Shown piece after piece: positions 1 to 7,385 of a DNA stretch of 15,463 bases. Origin of the DNA: Accumulibacter sp. (GTDB taxonomy: Bacteria > Pseudomonadota > Gammaproteobacteria > Burkholderiales > Rhodocyclaceae); assembly GCA_031264825.1 (NCBI GenBank), contig JAISDL010000121.1, forward strand, positions 1 to 15,463, given 5' to 3'. The translations under genes were made by a program, and so were the position numbers. Below the pieces are notes generated by a model. That model saw only the letters and a list, made by a program, of their open reading frames with translations. It made no database searches and was not told the origin of the DNA. How positions within the stretch are numbered: position 1 is the first letter of the stretch; each line of letters starts with the position of its first letter.

Positions 1-321
1 TGGGACAGGGCGTTTGCGTGCAACATCGAACGCGCGATCAAAGATGCGCGCGCATCCTCCCCCTCTTCGTCGCCGCTCGTCGTCGGCATCATCGGTCGCG
101 GTCATCTCGAATACGGGCACGGAACGCCGTACCAGTTGAAAGACCTGGGGGTCGGGAGGGTCGGTGTCTTGCTGACCTCCGACCTCGCCGAGGTCGATTT
201 TGCCGAGATCGACGGAATCGCCGACGGGATTTTTCGGATCGACGTTCCAGAGGCGCCCGTCGAAAGGCGCGCGAATCCCGTCAATCCCGCGAATCCCGAC
301 CCTCCCGAATCCGGGAGCTGA
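1..321 (+). CDS. ChaN-like (DUF399) haem-binding lipoprotein family, C-terminal part
   Basis: This is the last 106 residues of a gene whose start lies before the window. Residues 27-45 (VVGIIGRGH, then EYGHGTPYQ) look like the conserved C-terminal block of the ChaN/DUF399 family, in which a hydrophobic strand leads into a G-x-G-H motif and then a G-x-P motif. Campylobacter ChaN is an iron-regulated, haem-binding surface lipoprotein; the same role here is inferred from family resemblance only. The cut-off N-terminus would show whether a lipobox is present. The reading frame ends in an odd low-complexity tail (about residues 85-106, rich in N-P pairs) made by repeated AATCCCG units in the DNA. 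The stop is 4 bp before the ABC transporter start, and a hairpin spans this end, so the two genes are probably coupled in translation. Family call is from motif recognition, moderately sure. Confidence 0.72.
   Translation, partial: WDRAFACNIERAIKDARASSPSSSPLVVGIIGRGHLEYGHGTPYQLKDLGVGRVGVLLTSDLAEVDFAEIDGIADGIFRIDVPEAPVERRANPVNPANPDPPESGS
302..317 (+). promoter_or_regulatory. Hairpin covering the ABC transporter ribosome-binding site
   Basis: CTCCCG (302-307), a 4-nt AATC loop, and CGGGAG (312-317) form a perfect 6-bp GC-rich stem. The 3' arm contains GGGAG, the only good SD for the ATG at 326 (8-nt spacing). The stem lies inside the last codons of the upstream frame (stop 319-321), so a ribosome finishing that gene would open it. 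The stem is seen in the sequence; the coupling role is inferred. Confidence 0.5.
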
Positions 322-325
322 CCCG

Positions 326-2119
326 ATGATAAAGGCGGTAAAAGGCATCTGGAATCTCACGTGCATCTGCGTCCGCGGGCGCGGCGGTCGGATCGGGCTC
401 GTCTATTGCGCGATCGTCCTGATGCTGAACCTGGCGGAAATCCAGATCGCCCTCAAGATGATCGCGTGGAACAAGGATTTTTACGGCGCACTGGAAAAAT
501 ACGACGCGCACGCGGCGGTGTGGCAAATCGGCGTATTCGGAATCCTGACGGGGTTGAGCGCTTCGCAATACCTGATCGCCACGTATATCCGACAGTTGTT
601 GCAAATCCGCTGGCGTACGACGCTGACGACCGAAATGCTCGACGCATGGATGAAAAACAAGGCGTATTGGCATATCAACACCGCCGACGCTTCGCTTCTG
701 GACAACCCCGACCAGCGGATTTCCGAGGATTGCCGCGTGTTCGTCGAAAGGCTCGTCGGCGGCGGTTCGAGCATGGGCGGCGCGAGCGGCAACGTGCTCG
801 ATTTCATGACGGCGCTCGTCGGCCTGACGAATTACGTTGTCCTTTTGTGGAATCTCTCATCGTTTTCGATCGGATTCTCCGTCGCGGGATACGCCGTAAA
901 GATAGAGCATTACATGGTCTGGGCCGCGCCGCTGTACGTGCTGATCTCGAGCGGACTGACGCACTGGCTCGGCGCGCCTCTGATGCGGCTCAACGTGCGG
1001 CAGAAGCGGCGCGAGGCCGATATGCGCTTCGCGCTGACGCGCTTTCGGGAGTCGAAGGAGGCGATCGCGCTTGAAGACGGAGAAGCGGCCGAGCGGCGCG
1101 TCATCGACCTTCGTTACGCGAGCGTCGTCGAGAACTGGCGCAAACAGATCAAACGCGAGTTGATCCTGGGATGCTTTACGCGGCCGTACTATCAGACCGT
1201 GTTGCGCATCCCGCTTTTTCTGGCTTTTCCGGCGTACTTCGCCGGACACGTCGCCATCGGCGGGCTGATGCAGCTCAGTTCCGCTTTCCAAAGGGTCGTA
1301 ACGTCGCTGTCGTGGTTCATTTTTTCCTACAAATCGCTGGCCGACCTCGCGGCGACGAGCAAACGGATCGACGGATTTCTTGCCGAGGCGCGGCGCGCGG
1401 CGAGCCTTCCGACCGGCGTCGCCTTCTCACGCTCGCCCGACGGCGGCCTGCATATCCGCGACCTTCGCGTCGACGACCCGCAGGGACGGCCGCTCCTGCG
1501 TTCCGGCGCCCTCGACGTAAAACGCGGCGAGGCCGTCTGGATCGACGGACCCTCCGGAATCGGAAAATCGACGCTCATCAAGGCGATTTCGGGACTCTGG
1601 CAGCATTGCGGCGGGAACGTCGAAATGCCCGATGGGAAGAAATTGTTTTTGCCGCAATACGCGTATCTGCCGCTCGGAACGCTCGCGGCGGCGGTGAGCT
1701 ACCCCGAAGACACTGACACCGCCGCGTCGGCCCGGCGATTACTCATCGACGTGGGCTTGGGTCACGAACGCCACCTCGAACAGTTGAACGGCACCGAAGA
1801 AATGCCCTTGGATTACAAGCTGTCGGGCGGCGAGCAGCAGAGGCTGATCGTCGCGCGAATCCTTTCGCTGAAGCCGGACTGGGTGTTCATGGACGAAGCG
1901 ACGAGCGCGCTCGACGTCGATTCGGAATTCAAACTCTACGAACTGCTCAGAGCGGCTTTGCCCGACGCGGGGTTCATCGTCGCCGCGCACCGCGAGCCGC
2001 ACGGTTTGGGCAGCTACCGCCGCGTCGCGCTCCGTGCGTGGCGCGATGAGACGCGGATGGAAATGCGAGCCGGGAGCGAGGCGGAGGCGGAGAGGGAGGC
2101 AAAGGTGGAGGCGGCTTGA
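326..2119 (+). CDS. ABC transporter, fused permease and ATPase, SbmA/BacA/Rv1819c-like
   Basis: A 597-residue protein with an N-terminal membrane domain fused to one nucleotide-binding domain. The membrane half (about 1-350) has several hydrophobic segments and the NPDQRI motif typical of the SbmA/BacA and ABC_membrane_2 group. The ATPase half has Walker A GPSGIGKST (408-416), signature LSGGEQQR (499-506), Walker B WVFMDE (519-524) and the switch histidine H555. It should act as a homodimer in the inner membrane. Relatives (E. coli YddA and SbmA, mycobacterial Rv1819c) are linked to uptake of peptides, cobalamin and other hydrophilic solutes; the substrate here is unknown. ATG 326 is preferred over the in-frame upstream start at 200 because it has GGGAG at the right spacing and begins right after the ChaN-like stop. 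The last residues (about 580-597) are a low-complexity E/A/R tail from a purine-rich repeat, probably not functional. Confidence 0.9.
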   Translation: MIKAVKGIWNLTCICVRGRGGRIGLVYCAIVLMLNLAEIQIALKMIAWNKDFYGALEKYDAHAAVWQIGVFGILTGLSASQYLIATYIRQLLQIRWRTTLTTEMLDAWMKNKAYWHINTADASLLDNPDQRISEDCRVFVERLVGGGSSMGGASGNVLDFMTALVGLTNYVVLLWNLSSFSIGFSVAGYAVKIEHYMVWAAPLYVLISSGLTHWLGAPLMRLNVRQKRREADMRFALTRFRESKEAIALEDGEAAERRVIDLRYASVVENWRKQIKRELILGCFTRPYYQTVLRIPLFLAFPAYFAGHVAIGGLMQLSSAFQRVVTSLSWFIFSYKSLADLAATSKRIDGFLAEARRAASLPTGVAFSRSPDGGLHIRDLRVDDPQGRPLLRSGALDVKRGEAVWIDGPSGIGKSTLIKAISGLWQHCGGNVEMPDGKKLFLPQYAYLPLGTLAAAVSYPEDTDTAASARRLLIDVGLGHERHLEQLNGTEEMPLDYKLSGGEQQRLIVARILSLKPDWVFMDEATSALDVDSEFKLYELLRAALPDAGFIVAAHREPHGLGSYRRVALRAWRDETRMEMRAGSEAEAEREAKVEAA

Positions 2120-2124
2120 CTCCT

Positions 2125-2191
2125 TGAATCCGCGCGGCACACGGCACGCGGCACACGGATTCATCGTACAATTCAAAGTTTCGATGAATCC
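2125..2191 (+). promoter_or_regulatory. Overlapping inverted repeats and -10 hexamer upstream of pepN
   Basis: Three arms are visible: A TGAATCCG (2125-2132), B CGGATTCATCG (2156-2166) and C CGATGAATCC (2182-2191). B pairs perfectly with C over 10 bp with a 15-nt spacer, and also with A over 8 bp, so the two stems exclude each other. TACAAT (2167-2172), a good -10 hexamer, sits in the spacer between B and C, but I see no convincing -35. The element ends 1 bp before the pepN SD (GAAGAG, 2193-2198). It could be an operator straddling a promoter, or an RNA switch in a read-through transcript; the sequence alone does not decide. Confidence 0.45.
2133..2158 (+). repeat. Tandem 12-bp direct repeat in the pepN leader
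   Basis: CGCGGCACACGG occurs at 2133-2144 and again at 2147-2158, separated by 2 bp. It begins just after the ABC transporter stop. The second copy runs into the inverted repeat before pepN. It resembles other short-period low-complexity DNA in this window; no function is claimed. Confidence 0.7.
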
Positions 2192-2205
2192 TGAAGAGCC
2201 TCGAT

Positions 2206-4914
2206 ATGACAGATACGCACGCCGCCGTCCGGCTTGAAGACTATACGCCTCCGCCCTGGTTGATCGACTCGGTTCGACTCGACGTCGACGTTCGCGCGGG
2301 TGAGACGATCGTCGGCGCGCGGATCGAATGCACACGGAATGTTGACTATCCTGACGCCCTCAAGGCTGAAGGCGCGCCGCCGCTCGTCCTCGACGGCGAA
2401 GAACTCGAAACGCTTTATGTCGCGATCGACGGAAAGGAACTCCCCGGTTCCGCGTACCGCATCGACGGCGACCGCCTGACCGTCGACGGCGTCCCAGCGT
2501 CCTTCGTCCTCGAGACGCGCGTGCGGATACGTCCCGACGCGAATACGCGGCTTTCGGGGTTTTACCGGAGCCGCGACGGTTACTTCACGCAGTGCGAACC
2601 CGAAGGCTTCCGCCGCATCACGTGGTTCATCGACCGTCCCGACGTGATGGCGCGGTATACCGTGACGCTCCACGCGGACAAAACGGCTTTCCCCGTCCTG
2701 CTTTCCAACGGCAACCCCGTTGCGGGCGGCATCGACGCCGACGGTCGGCGTTTCGCCACCTGGGAAGACCCGTTCAGGAAACCGAGCTACCTCTTCGCAA
2801 TGGTCGCCGCGAAACTCGACGCGCTGCGCGACGTTTTTACGACGGCTTCGGGCAGAAAGGTCGCGCTCGCGATCTACGTCGAGCCGGGAAAACTCGACCA
2901 GTGCGGCCACGCGATGGCGGCGCTGAAAAAAGCGATGCGCTGGGACGAAGAGCGTTTCGGCCTCGAATGCGACCTCGACCACTACACGATCGTCGCGGTC
3001 GGCGACTTCAACATGGGTGCGATGGAGAACAAGGGCCTCAACGTCTTCAACACGCGCTACGTGCTCGCGCGCGCGGATCTGGCGACCGACGCCGACTTCG
3101 AGAACATCGACCGCGTCGTCGCGCACGAGTATTTTCACAACTGGACGGGGAACCGCGTCACTTGCCGCGACTGGTTCCAGCTCTCCCTGAAAGAAGGGCT
3201 GACCGTCTTCCGCGATCAGGAATTCGGCGCCGACACGCACGGCCGTGAGACGGCACGCCTGGCCGACACGCGCGTTCTCCGCGCCGTCCAGTTTTCCGAG
3301 GACGCGGGGCCGATGGCGCACCCCGTGCGTCCCGAAAGCTACGTCGAAATCAACAATTTCTACACGGCGACCGTCTATGAAAAAGGCGCGGAAGTCGTCC
3401 GCATGATCCAGACGCTGATCGGGCGCGACGCTTTTCGCAGGGGGATGGAAATCTATTTCGAGCGGCACGACGGCCAGGCCGTGACCTGCGACGATTTCGT
3501 CGCGGCGATGGCCGCGGCGTCGGGCTTCGACTTTGGCCGCTTCATGACTTGGTACCGTCAGGCCGGGACGCCGAAGTTGCGCGCATCGGGCGAGTACGAC
3601 GCGCGCGCGAAGCGCTACGTCCTGACGCTCGCGCAGTCGTGCGATCCGACGCCGGGTCAGACCGAAAAAGAAGCCACGCTGATTCCCGTCGCGCTGGGTC
3701 TCGTCGGCCCCGACGGGCGCGACTTCGACCTCTCGGAAAAACTTCCCGGAAAGAACCTCCCCGAAGAGACGACGCGCGTCCTTCACCTGACCGAAGCGGA
3801 ACAGCGCTTCGTCTTCGAGAATATCCCCGCGCAACCGACGCCCTCGATCCTGCGCGGCTTCTCCGCGCCGGTCAAACTCGATATCGAGTACAGCGAAGCC
3901 GAACTCGCGCAGCTCTTCGCGCACGACAGCGACCCCTTCAACCGCTGGGAAGCGGGGCAGCGCCTGTTCACCCGCGTGATCCTCGGCAACGCGGCGCGCC
4001 ACGCGAGTGGAGACGCGGTCGAAGCGACGGACGGCGTCGTCGAAGCGGCGCGAAAACTCCTGCGCGGAAAAAACTCCGCGTCGTTCATCGCCGAAGCCCT
4101 GACGCTACCCGGCGCGGCGACACTCGCCGAAGAAATGGCGCGCGTCGACCCCGAAGCGCTCCACACCGCGCGCCAGGGTCTCGCGCAAGCGCTCGCCGCC
4201 GGCCTCGAAACCGACTTCGCCGAGACCTACGCGCGTCTGGCGCCGAAGGGCGCGTACCGCCTCGACGCCGCAGACGTTGCGCGCCGCCGCCTGCGCAATC
4301 TCTGCCTCGCCTACCTGAACGAACTCGACGCGCCCGAATACCGCCGCCTCGCCGCGGCGCAATTCGAAAGCGCCGACAATATGACGGATCAGCTCTCCGC
4401 GCTCGCCTGCCTCGTCAATGCGCCGTGCGGAAGTGAAGAAGATGAGGAAGCGAAGGGGGCGAAAAAAGGCCGAATCGGCGCGGAAGGAGAAAAGGCGCTC
4501 GAAGCATTTTACGCACGCTGGGCGCGCGAAGACCTCGTCGTCGACAAATGGCTGTCGATTCAAGCCGCGTGCCGCCTGGACGGGACGCTCGACCGCGTCG
4601 AATCGCTGACCCGCCACGCAGCCTTCGACGCGCGGAATCCGAACAAAATCTACGCGCTGCTCCGAACTTTCGGCGCGAACCACCGGCATTTCAACGCTGA
4701 GGACGGGAGGGGCTACCGTTTTCTCGCCGCGTGGATCGCAAAGATCGACCCGGCCAACCCGCAAGTCGCCGCGCGCCTTGCGCGCTCTTTCGACGGATGG
4801 AGGAAATTCAGCGCCGCGCATCAGGCGCACGCAAGGTCCGCGATCGAATCGCTGCGTGTGCGCGACGGCCTCTCGAAAGATGTTTCCGAGGTCGTCGCCA
4901 AACTTTTGGGCTGA
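2206..4914 (+). CDS. pepN: Aminopeptidase N (M1 zinc metallopeptidase)
   Basis: A 902-residue cytosolic M1 aminopeptidase that removes N-terminal residues from peptides, the main broad-specificity enzyme of late protein breakdown. The exopeptidase motif GAMEN is at 271-275. The zinc site is HEYFH (307-311) with the third ligand E330, giving the expected HEXXH-X18-E spacing, and the transition-state tyrosine is Y391 in the TVYEKGAE block. The length slightly exceeds the E. coli enzyme (870 residues). Part of the excess is a charged, lysine/glutamate-rich insert at about 744-765, encoded by purine-rich DNA at about 4430-4500. ATG 2206 has GAAGAG 7 nt upstream. The gene stands alone, 86 bp after the ABC transporter and 240 bp before the next gene, with possible regulatory repeats just ahead. 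The strong antisense reading frames here are shadows of its GC-rich codon use. Confidence 0.97.
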   Translation: MTDTHAAVRLEDYTPPPWLIDSVRLDVDVRAGETIVGARIECTRNVDYPDALKAEGAPPLVLDGEELETLYVAIDGKELPGSAYRIDGDRLTVDGVPASFVLETRVRIRPDANTRLSGFYRSRDGYFTQCEPEGFRRITWFIDRPDVMARYTVTLHADKTAFPVLLSNGNPVAGGIDADGRRFATWEDPFRKPSYLFAMVAAKLDALRDVFTTASGRKVALAIYVEPGKLDQCGHAMAALKKAMRWDEERFGLECDLDHYTIVAVGDFNMGAMENKGLNVFNTRYVLARADLATDADFENIDRVVAHEYFHNWTGNRVTCRDWFQLSLKEGLTVFRDQEFGADTHGRETARLADTRVLRAVQFSEDAGPMAHPVRPESYVEINNFYTATVYEKGAEVVRMIQTLIGRDAFRRGMEIYFERHDGQAVTCDDFVAAMAAASGFDFGRFMTWYRQAGTPKLRASGEYDARAKRYVLTLAQSCDPTPGQTEKEATLIPVALGLVGPDGRDFDLSEKLPGKNLPEETTRVLHLTEAEQRFVFENIPAQPTPSILRGFSAPVKLDIEYSEAELAQLFAHDSDPFNRWEAGQRLFTRVILGNAARHASGDAVEATDGVVEAARKLLRGKNSASFIAEALTLPGAATLAEEMARVDPEALHTARQGLAQALAAGLETDFAETYARLAPKGAYRLDAADVARRRLRNLCLAYLNELDAPEYRRLAAAQFESADNMTDQLSALACLVNAPCGSEEDEEAKGAKKGRIGAEGEKALEAFYARWAREDLVVDKWLSIQAACRLDGTLDRVESLTRHAAFDARNPNKIYALLRTFGANHRHFNAEDGRGYRFLAAWIAKIDPANPQVAARLARSFDGWRKFSAAHQAHARSAIESLRVRDGLSKDVSEVVAKLLG

Positions 4915-5070
4915 GGACGGATCAGGAATCAGGAATCAGATGACAGGAATCAGATCAGTTACCGGTGGCTTCGCCGCCGGAGAAGAGCAACAAAACACCG
5001 ATCGGTTTTCATCTGACTACTGAGACCGAAGGCCGTCCTATCTTCTGTCCTCAGCCTTCTGTCTTCTGTC
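4915..5070 (+). repeat. Degenerate short-period repeats between pepN and the transporter gene
   Basis: The left part (4921-4955) repeats CAGGAATCAG-type units about four times. The right part (5040-5070) repeats TCTTCTGTC-type units about three times. The outer ends are inverted copies: GGCTGAGGAC (4909-4918, overlapping the pepN stop) matches the complement of 5047-5056, and TCAGATGA (4936-4943) matches the complement of 5009-5016. In the middle, CCGGTGGC-TTC-GCCGCCGG (4962-4980) forms an 8-bp stem with one G-T pair. No open frame is convincing. Similar low-complexity heptamer-like repeats occur between genes in some proteobacteria; the role is unknown. Confidence 0.6.
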
Positions 5071-5099
5071 TGGACATCGCGTGGCGGGTACGGCAGAAT
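5071..5099 (+). promoter_or_regulatory. Candidate sigma-70 promoter for the NSS transporter
   Basis: TGGACA (5071-5076), a 17-bp spacer and CAGAAT (5094-5099) give five of six matches at -35 and four of six at -10, with ideal spacing. It begins exactly where the low-complexity repeats end and would give a leader of roughly 50 nt before the ATG at 5155. It rests on consensus matching only. Confidence 0.4.
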
Positions 5100-5154
5100 A
5101 CGGCGCCTTTGTCGTTGGTGCCACATTTGTCGCCTGTTTTCGGAAAGAATTTTG

Positions 5155-6507
5155 ATGAAAGAATCGTCTTCCCCATCGCGTTCGACCTGGAGTAGCCGCT
5201 GGGCCTTTATTTTGGTCACGATCGGTTCTTCCGTCGGGCTGGGAAATATCTGGAAATTTCCGTATATGATCGGCTTGCAGGGCGGTAGCGCGTTTGTGCT
5301 GATATATCTTCTGTGTATTCTGCTGATCGCGTGGCCGCTCTTCATGGCGGAAATCCTGATCGGGCGGCGCGGCGGCGGGAATCCGGTCTCGGCGATGGCG
5401 ACGACGCTCGCGGAATGCGGCGCGTCGCGTTCTTGGCGCGCCTTGGGCTGGGTCGGCGTATTGAGCGCCCTCGTGATCCTGTCGTTTTACAGCGTTGTCG
5501 CAGGCTGGGTCGTCGATTATCTCTGCAAGGCGCTTGTCGGCGCGCGGGTCGAGACGGCGCTGGAGGCGAAACGCGCTTTCGACGCCCTGCTCGGAAATCC
5601 GCTTCAACTGATTCTCTGGCACACCGTATTCATGGTGCTGACCGTCGGAGTCGTCGCGCGGGGCGTCGTTTCGGGCATCGAGCTTGCAAACAAAATCATG
5701 ATGCCGGGACTCTTCCTGATCCTCGTCGGCCTCGTCTTTTGGGGCGCGGTCGCCGGAGACATGCCCGCGGCCTTGCATTTCCTCTTCGATGTTCATTTTG
5801 AAGCGATCACACCGAAGGTCTTTCTCGCGGCCGTGGGTCACGCCTTTTTTACGCTGAGCCTCGGAATGGGCGCGGTGATGGCCTACGGCTCGTATCTCGA
5901 CAAGAAAACGAGCATCGCTGGAACTTCGATCTGGGTCGTCGCCTGCGATACGCTTGTCGGGCTGCTCGCCGGACTCGCCATTTTTTCGCTGACTTTCCGT
6001 TACGGTCTGGAACCGAGCGAAGGGCCGGGCTTGATTCTGCAAACCCTGCCACTCGCGTTTTCCCATATGCCCGGCGGGCGCGTCTTTGCCGTCCTCTTTT
6101 TCCTGCTCGTTACGTTCGCGGCCTGGACGTCGGCGATCTCCTTGCTCGAACCCTTCGTCGCGTGGCTGATCGAAAGCTTCGGCGTACGCCGAGCGATCGC
6201 CGCTTGGGGGACGGGGGCTGCCGTGTGGCTGCTGGGGGCGGGCGTTTGTCTTTCGTTCAACGCGTGGTCGGAATACACGCTGTTCGGCCATAATCTTTTC
6301 GACGCGCTGGATGTCGCAACGAGCCGTTTCACGATGCCGCTTTCGGGTGTCGCGATCGCCGTTTATGTCGGCTGGGTGATGAGGAAAAGAGTCGTCGCAG
6401 AAGAGATGTGCCTTTCGGGCGGAGTTTTTTCCGTGTGGTTCGCCGTCGTGCGCACCCTTGTCCCGGTCGCCATCGCGCTTGTTTTTCTCCACGCGATCAC
6501 GGGCTGA
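5155..6507 (+). CDS. Sodium-dependent transporter, NSS (SNF) family
   Basis: A 450-residue inner-membrane protein of the neurotransmitter:sodium symporter family, whose bacterial members (LeuT, MhsT, TnaT) import amino acids with sodium. The first segment carries the family hallmark GLGNIWKFP (28-36), the unwound part of TM1 that binds substrate and sodium. A second hallmark, FFTLSLGMG (231-239), corresponds to the LeuT TM6 substrate-binding stretch. About eleven hydrophobic segments are visible, typical for bacterial members. The amino acid carried cannot be read from sequence. ATG 5155 is preferred over the TTG immediately before it; GGAAAG lies upstream at suitable spacing. It stands alone between a repeat-rich gap and the convergent aroE. 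Confidence 0.93.
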   Translation: MKESSSPSRSTWSSRWAFILVTIGSSVGLGNIWKFPYMIGLQGGSAFVLIYLLCILLIAWPLFMAEILIGRRGGGNPVSAMATTLAECGASRSWRALGWVGVLSALVILSFYSVVAGWVVDYLCKALVGARVETALEAKRAFDALLGNPLQLILWHTVFMVLTVGVVARGVVSGIELANKIMMPGLFLILVGLVFWGAVAGDMPAALHFLFDVHFEAITPKVFLAAVGHAFFTLSLGMGAVMAYGSYLDKKTSIAGTSIWVVACDTLVGLLAGLAIFSLTFRYGLEPSEGPGLILQTLPLAFSHMPGGRVFAVLFFLLVTFAAWTSAISLLEPFVAWLIESFGVRRAIAAWGTGAAVWLLGAGVCLSFNAWSEYTLFGHNLFDALDVATSRFTMPLSGVAIAVYVGWVMRKRVVAEEMCLSGGVFSVWFAVVRTLVPVAIALVFLHAITG

Positions 6508-6538
6508 TTCCCTTCGCGCCGCGCGCGCGGAAGTGGAA
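6508..6538. terminator. Imperfect stem between convergent genes, possible two-way terminator
   Basis: In the 49-bp gap between the convergent transporter and aroE genes, TTCC (6508-6511) and CTTCGCGC (6512-6519) pair with GCGC-G-GAAG (6525-6533) and GGAA (6535-6538). The result is a 12-bp stem with two single-base bulges and a 5-nt loop. The position suits a terminator used from both sides, but no T-tract follows on either strand, so intrinsic activity is doubtful. Confidence 0.35.
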
Positions 6539-6556
6539 TGAAGCGCGCGTCAAGGT

Positions 6557-7375
6557 TTACCGCAGCATCGCGATGACCGGCGCAGTCTCCGGGCGGACGC
6601 CGCGCCAGAGAAAAAAGCACTCCGCGCCCTGTTCGACGACCATTCCGAGTCCGTCGACGGTTTGCTTTACCCCGGCGGCTTGCGCGGCGCGCAGGAAGGG
6701 CGTCGCGCCCTTCTGGTAAAACAGGTCGTAGGCGAGCGTGGCGCCTTGCCAGCATTCTTCCGGGACCGGCGGCGCTTCGCCCGCGATGCTCGACGCCGAC
6801 GCGTTGATTATCACGTCGAAACCTCCCTTCGCTTTGGCGAATCCGCCGCCGACGACACTGGCGGACGGCGCGGATTTCCCGAATTCTTCGGCCAGCGAAA
6901 CCGCTTTGGACGGCGTACGGTTCGCAATGAAGATCGAGGCGGGTTTTTCGGCCAGAAGCGCGCCGAGCGCGCCACGGACGGCGCCGCCCGCGCCGAGCAA
7001 CAGAATGCGCGCACCCCGGATCGAGACGTTTTGATTGCGCGTGATGTCGCGCACGAGGCCGACGCCGTCGGTGTTGTCGCCGAGGATCGAAGCGTCGTCA
7101 CGGAACGAGAAGCTGTTGACGGCGCCGGCGGCTCGTGCGCGCGGCGTGAGTTCGTCGGCGAGCGCGAAAGCCTCAATCTTGAAAGGGATCGTGATATTGG
7201 CGCCTTTGCCGCCGTCCTCCTGAAAGTGGCGCACGGCCTCGGCGAAACCGTCGAGCGGCGCGGCGATCTTCCCGTAGTCGATCGTGTGACCGCATTGACG
7301 GGCGAAAGCCGTTTGTAGCGCGGGGGATTTCGAGTGCGCGACGGGGTTGCCGATAACGGCGTAGCGGTCGGTCAT
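6557..7375 (-). CDS. aroE: Shikimate dehydrogenase (NADP+)
   Basis: A 272-residue enzyme, the standard AroE length, reducing 3-dehydroshikimate to shikimate with NADPH in aromatic amino-acid synthesis. Substrate-binding serines S15 and S17 lie in SKSP. The catalytic lysine is K66 in NITIPFK and the catalytic aspartate is D103 in GDNTDG. The nucleotide-binding loop is GAGGAVRG (128-135), and NRTPSK (152-157) is the NADP-phosphate-binding stretch seen in NADP-specific members, so this is AroE rather than a YdiB-like enzyme. The gene starts 10 bp after the stop of the AbrB-family gene on the same strand, with AAAGG upstream of its ATG, so the two are probably co-transcribed. Its own promoter is not evident. 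Confidence 0.96.
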   Translation of the reverse strand: MTDRYAVIGNPVAHSKSPALQTAFARQCGHTIDYGKIAAPLDGFAEAVRHFQEDGGKGANITIPFKIEAFALADELTPRARAAGAVNSFSFRDDASILGDNTDGVGLVRDITRNQNVSIRGARILLLGAGGAVRGALGALLAEKPASIFIANRTPSKAVSLAEEFGKSAPSASVVGGGFAKAKGGFDVIINASASSIAGEAPPVPEECWQGATLAYDLFYQKGATPFLRAAQAAGVKQTVDGLGMVVEQGAECFFLWRGVRPETAPVIAMLR

Positions 7376-7385
7376 GAAACGCCTT

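Noticed and set aside
2173..4002. 609-residue open frame antisense to pepN
   Set aside because: The protein is arginine/valine-rich with no domain signal, and the frame is a by-product of GC-rich codon bias opposite a gene with intact M1 motifs.
5038..6492. 484-residue open frame antisense to the NSS transporter
   Set aside because: The composition (D/R/Q/H-rich) is the typical antisense image of a hydrophobic membrane protein gene.
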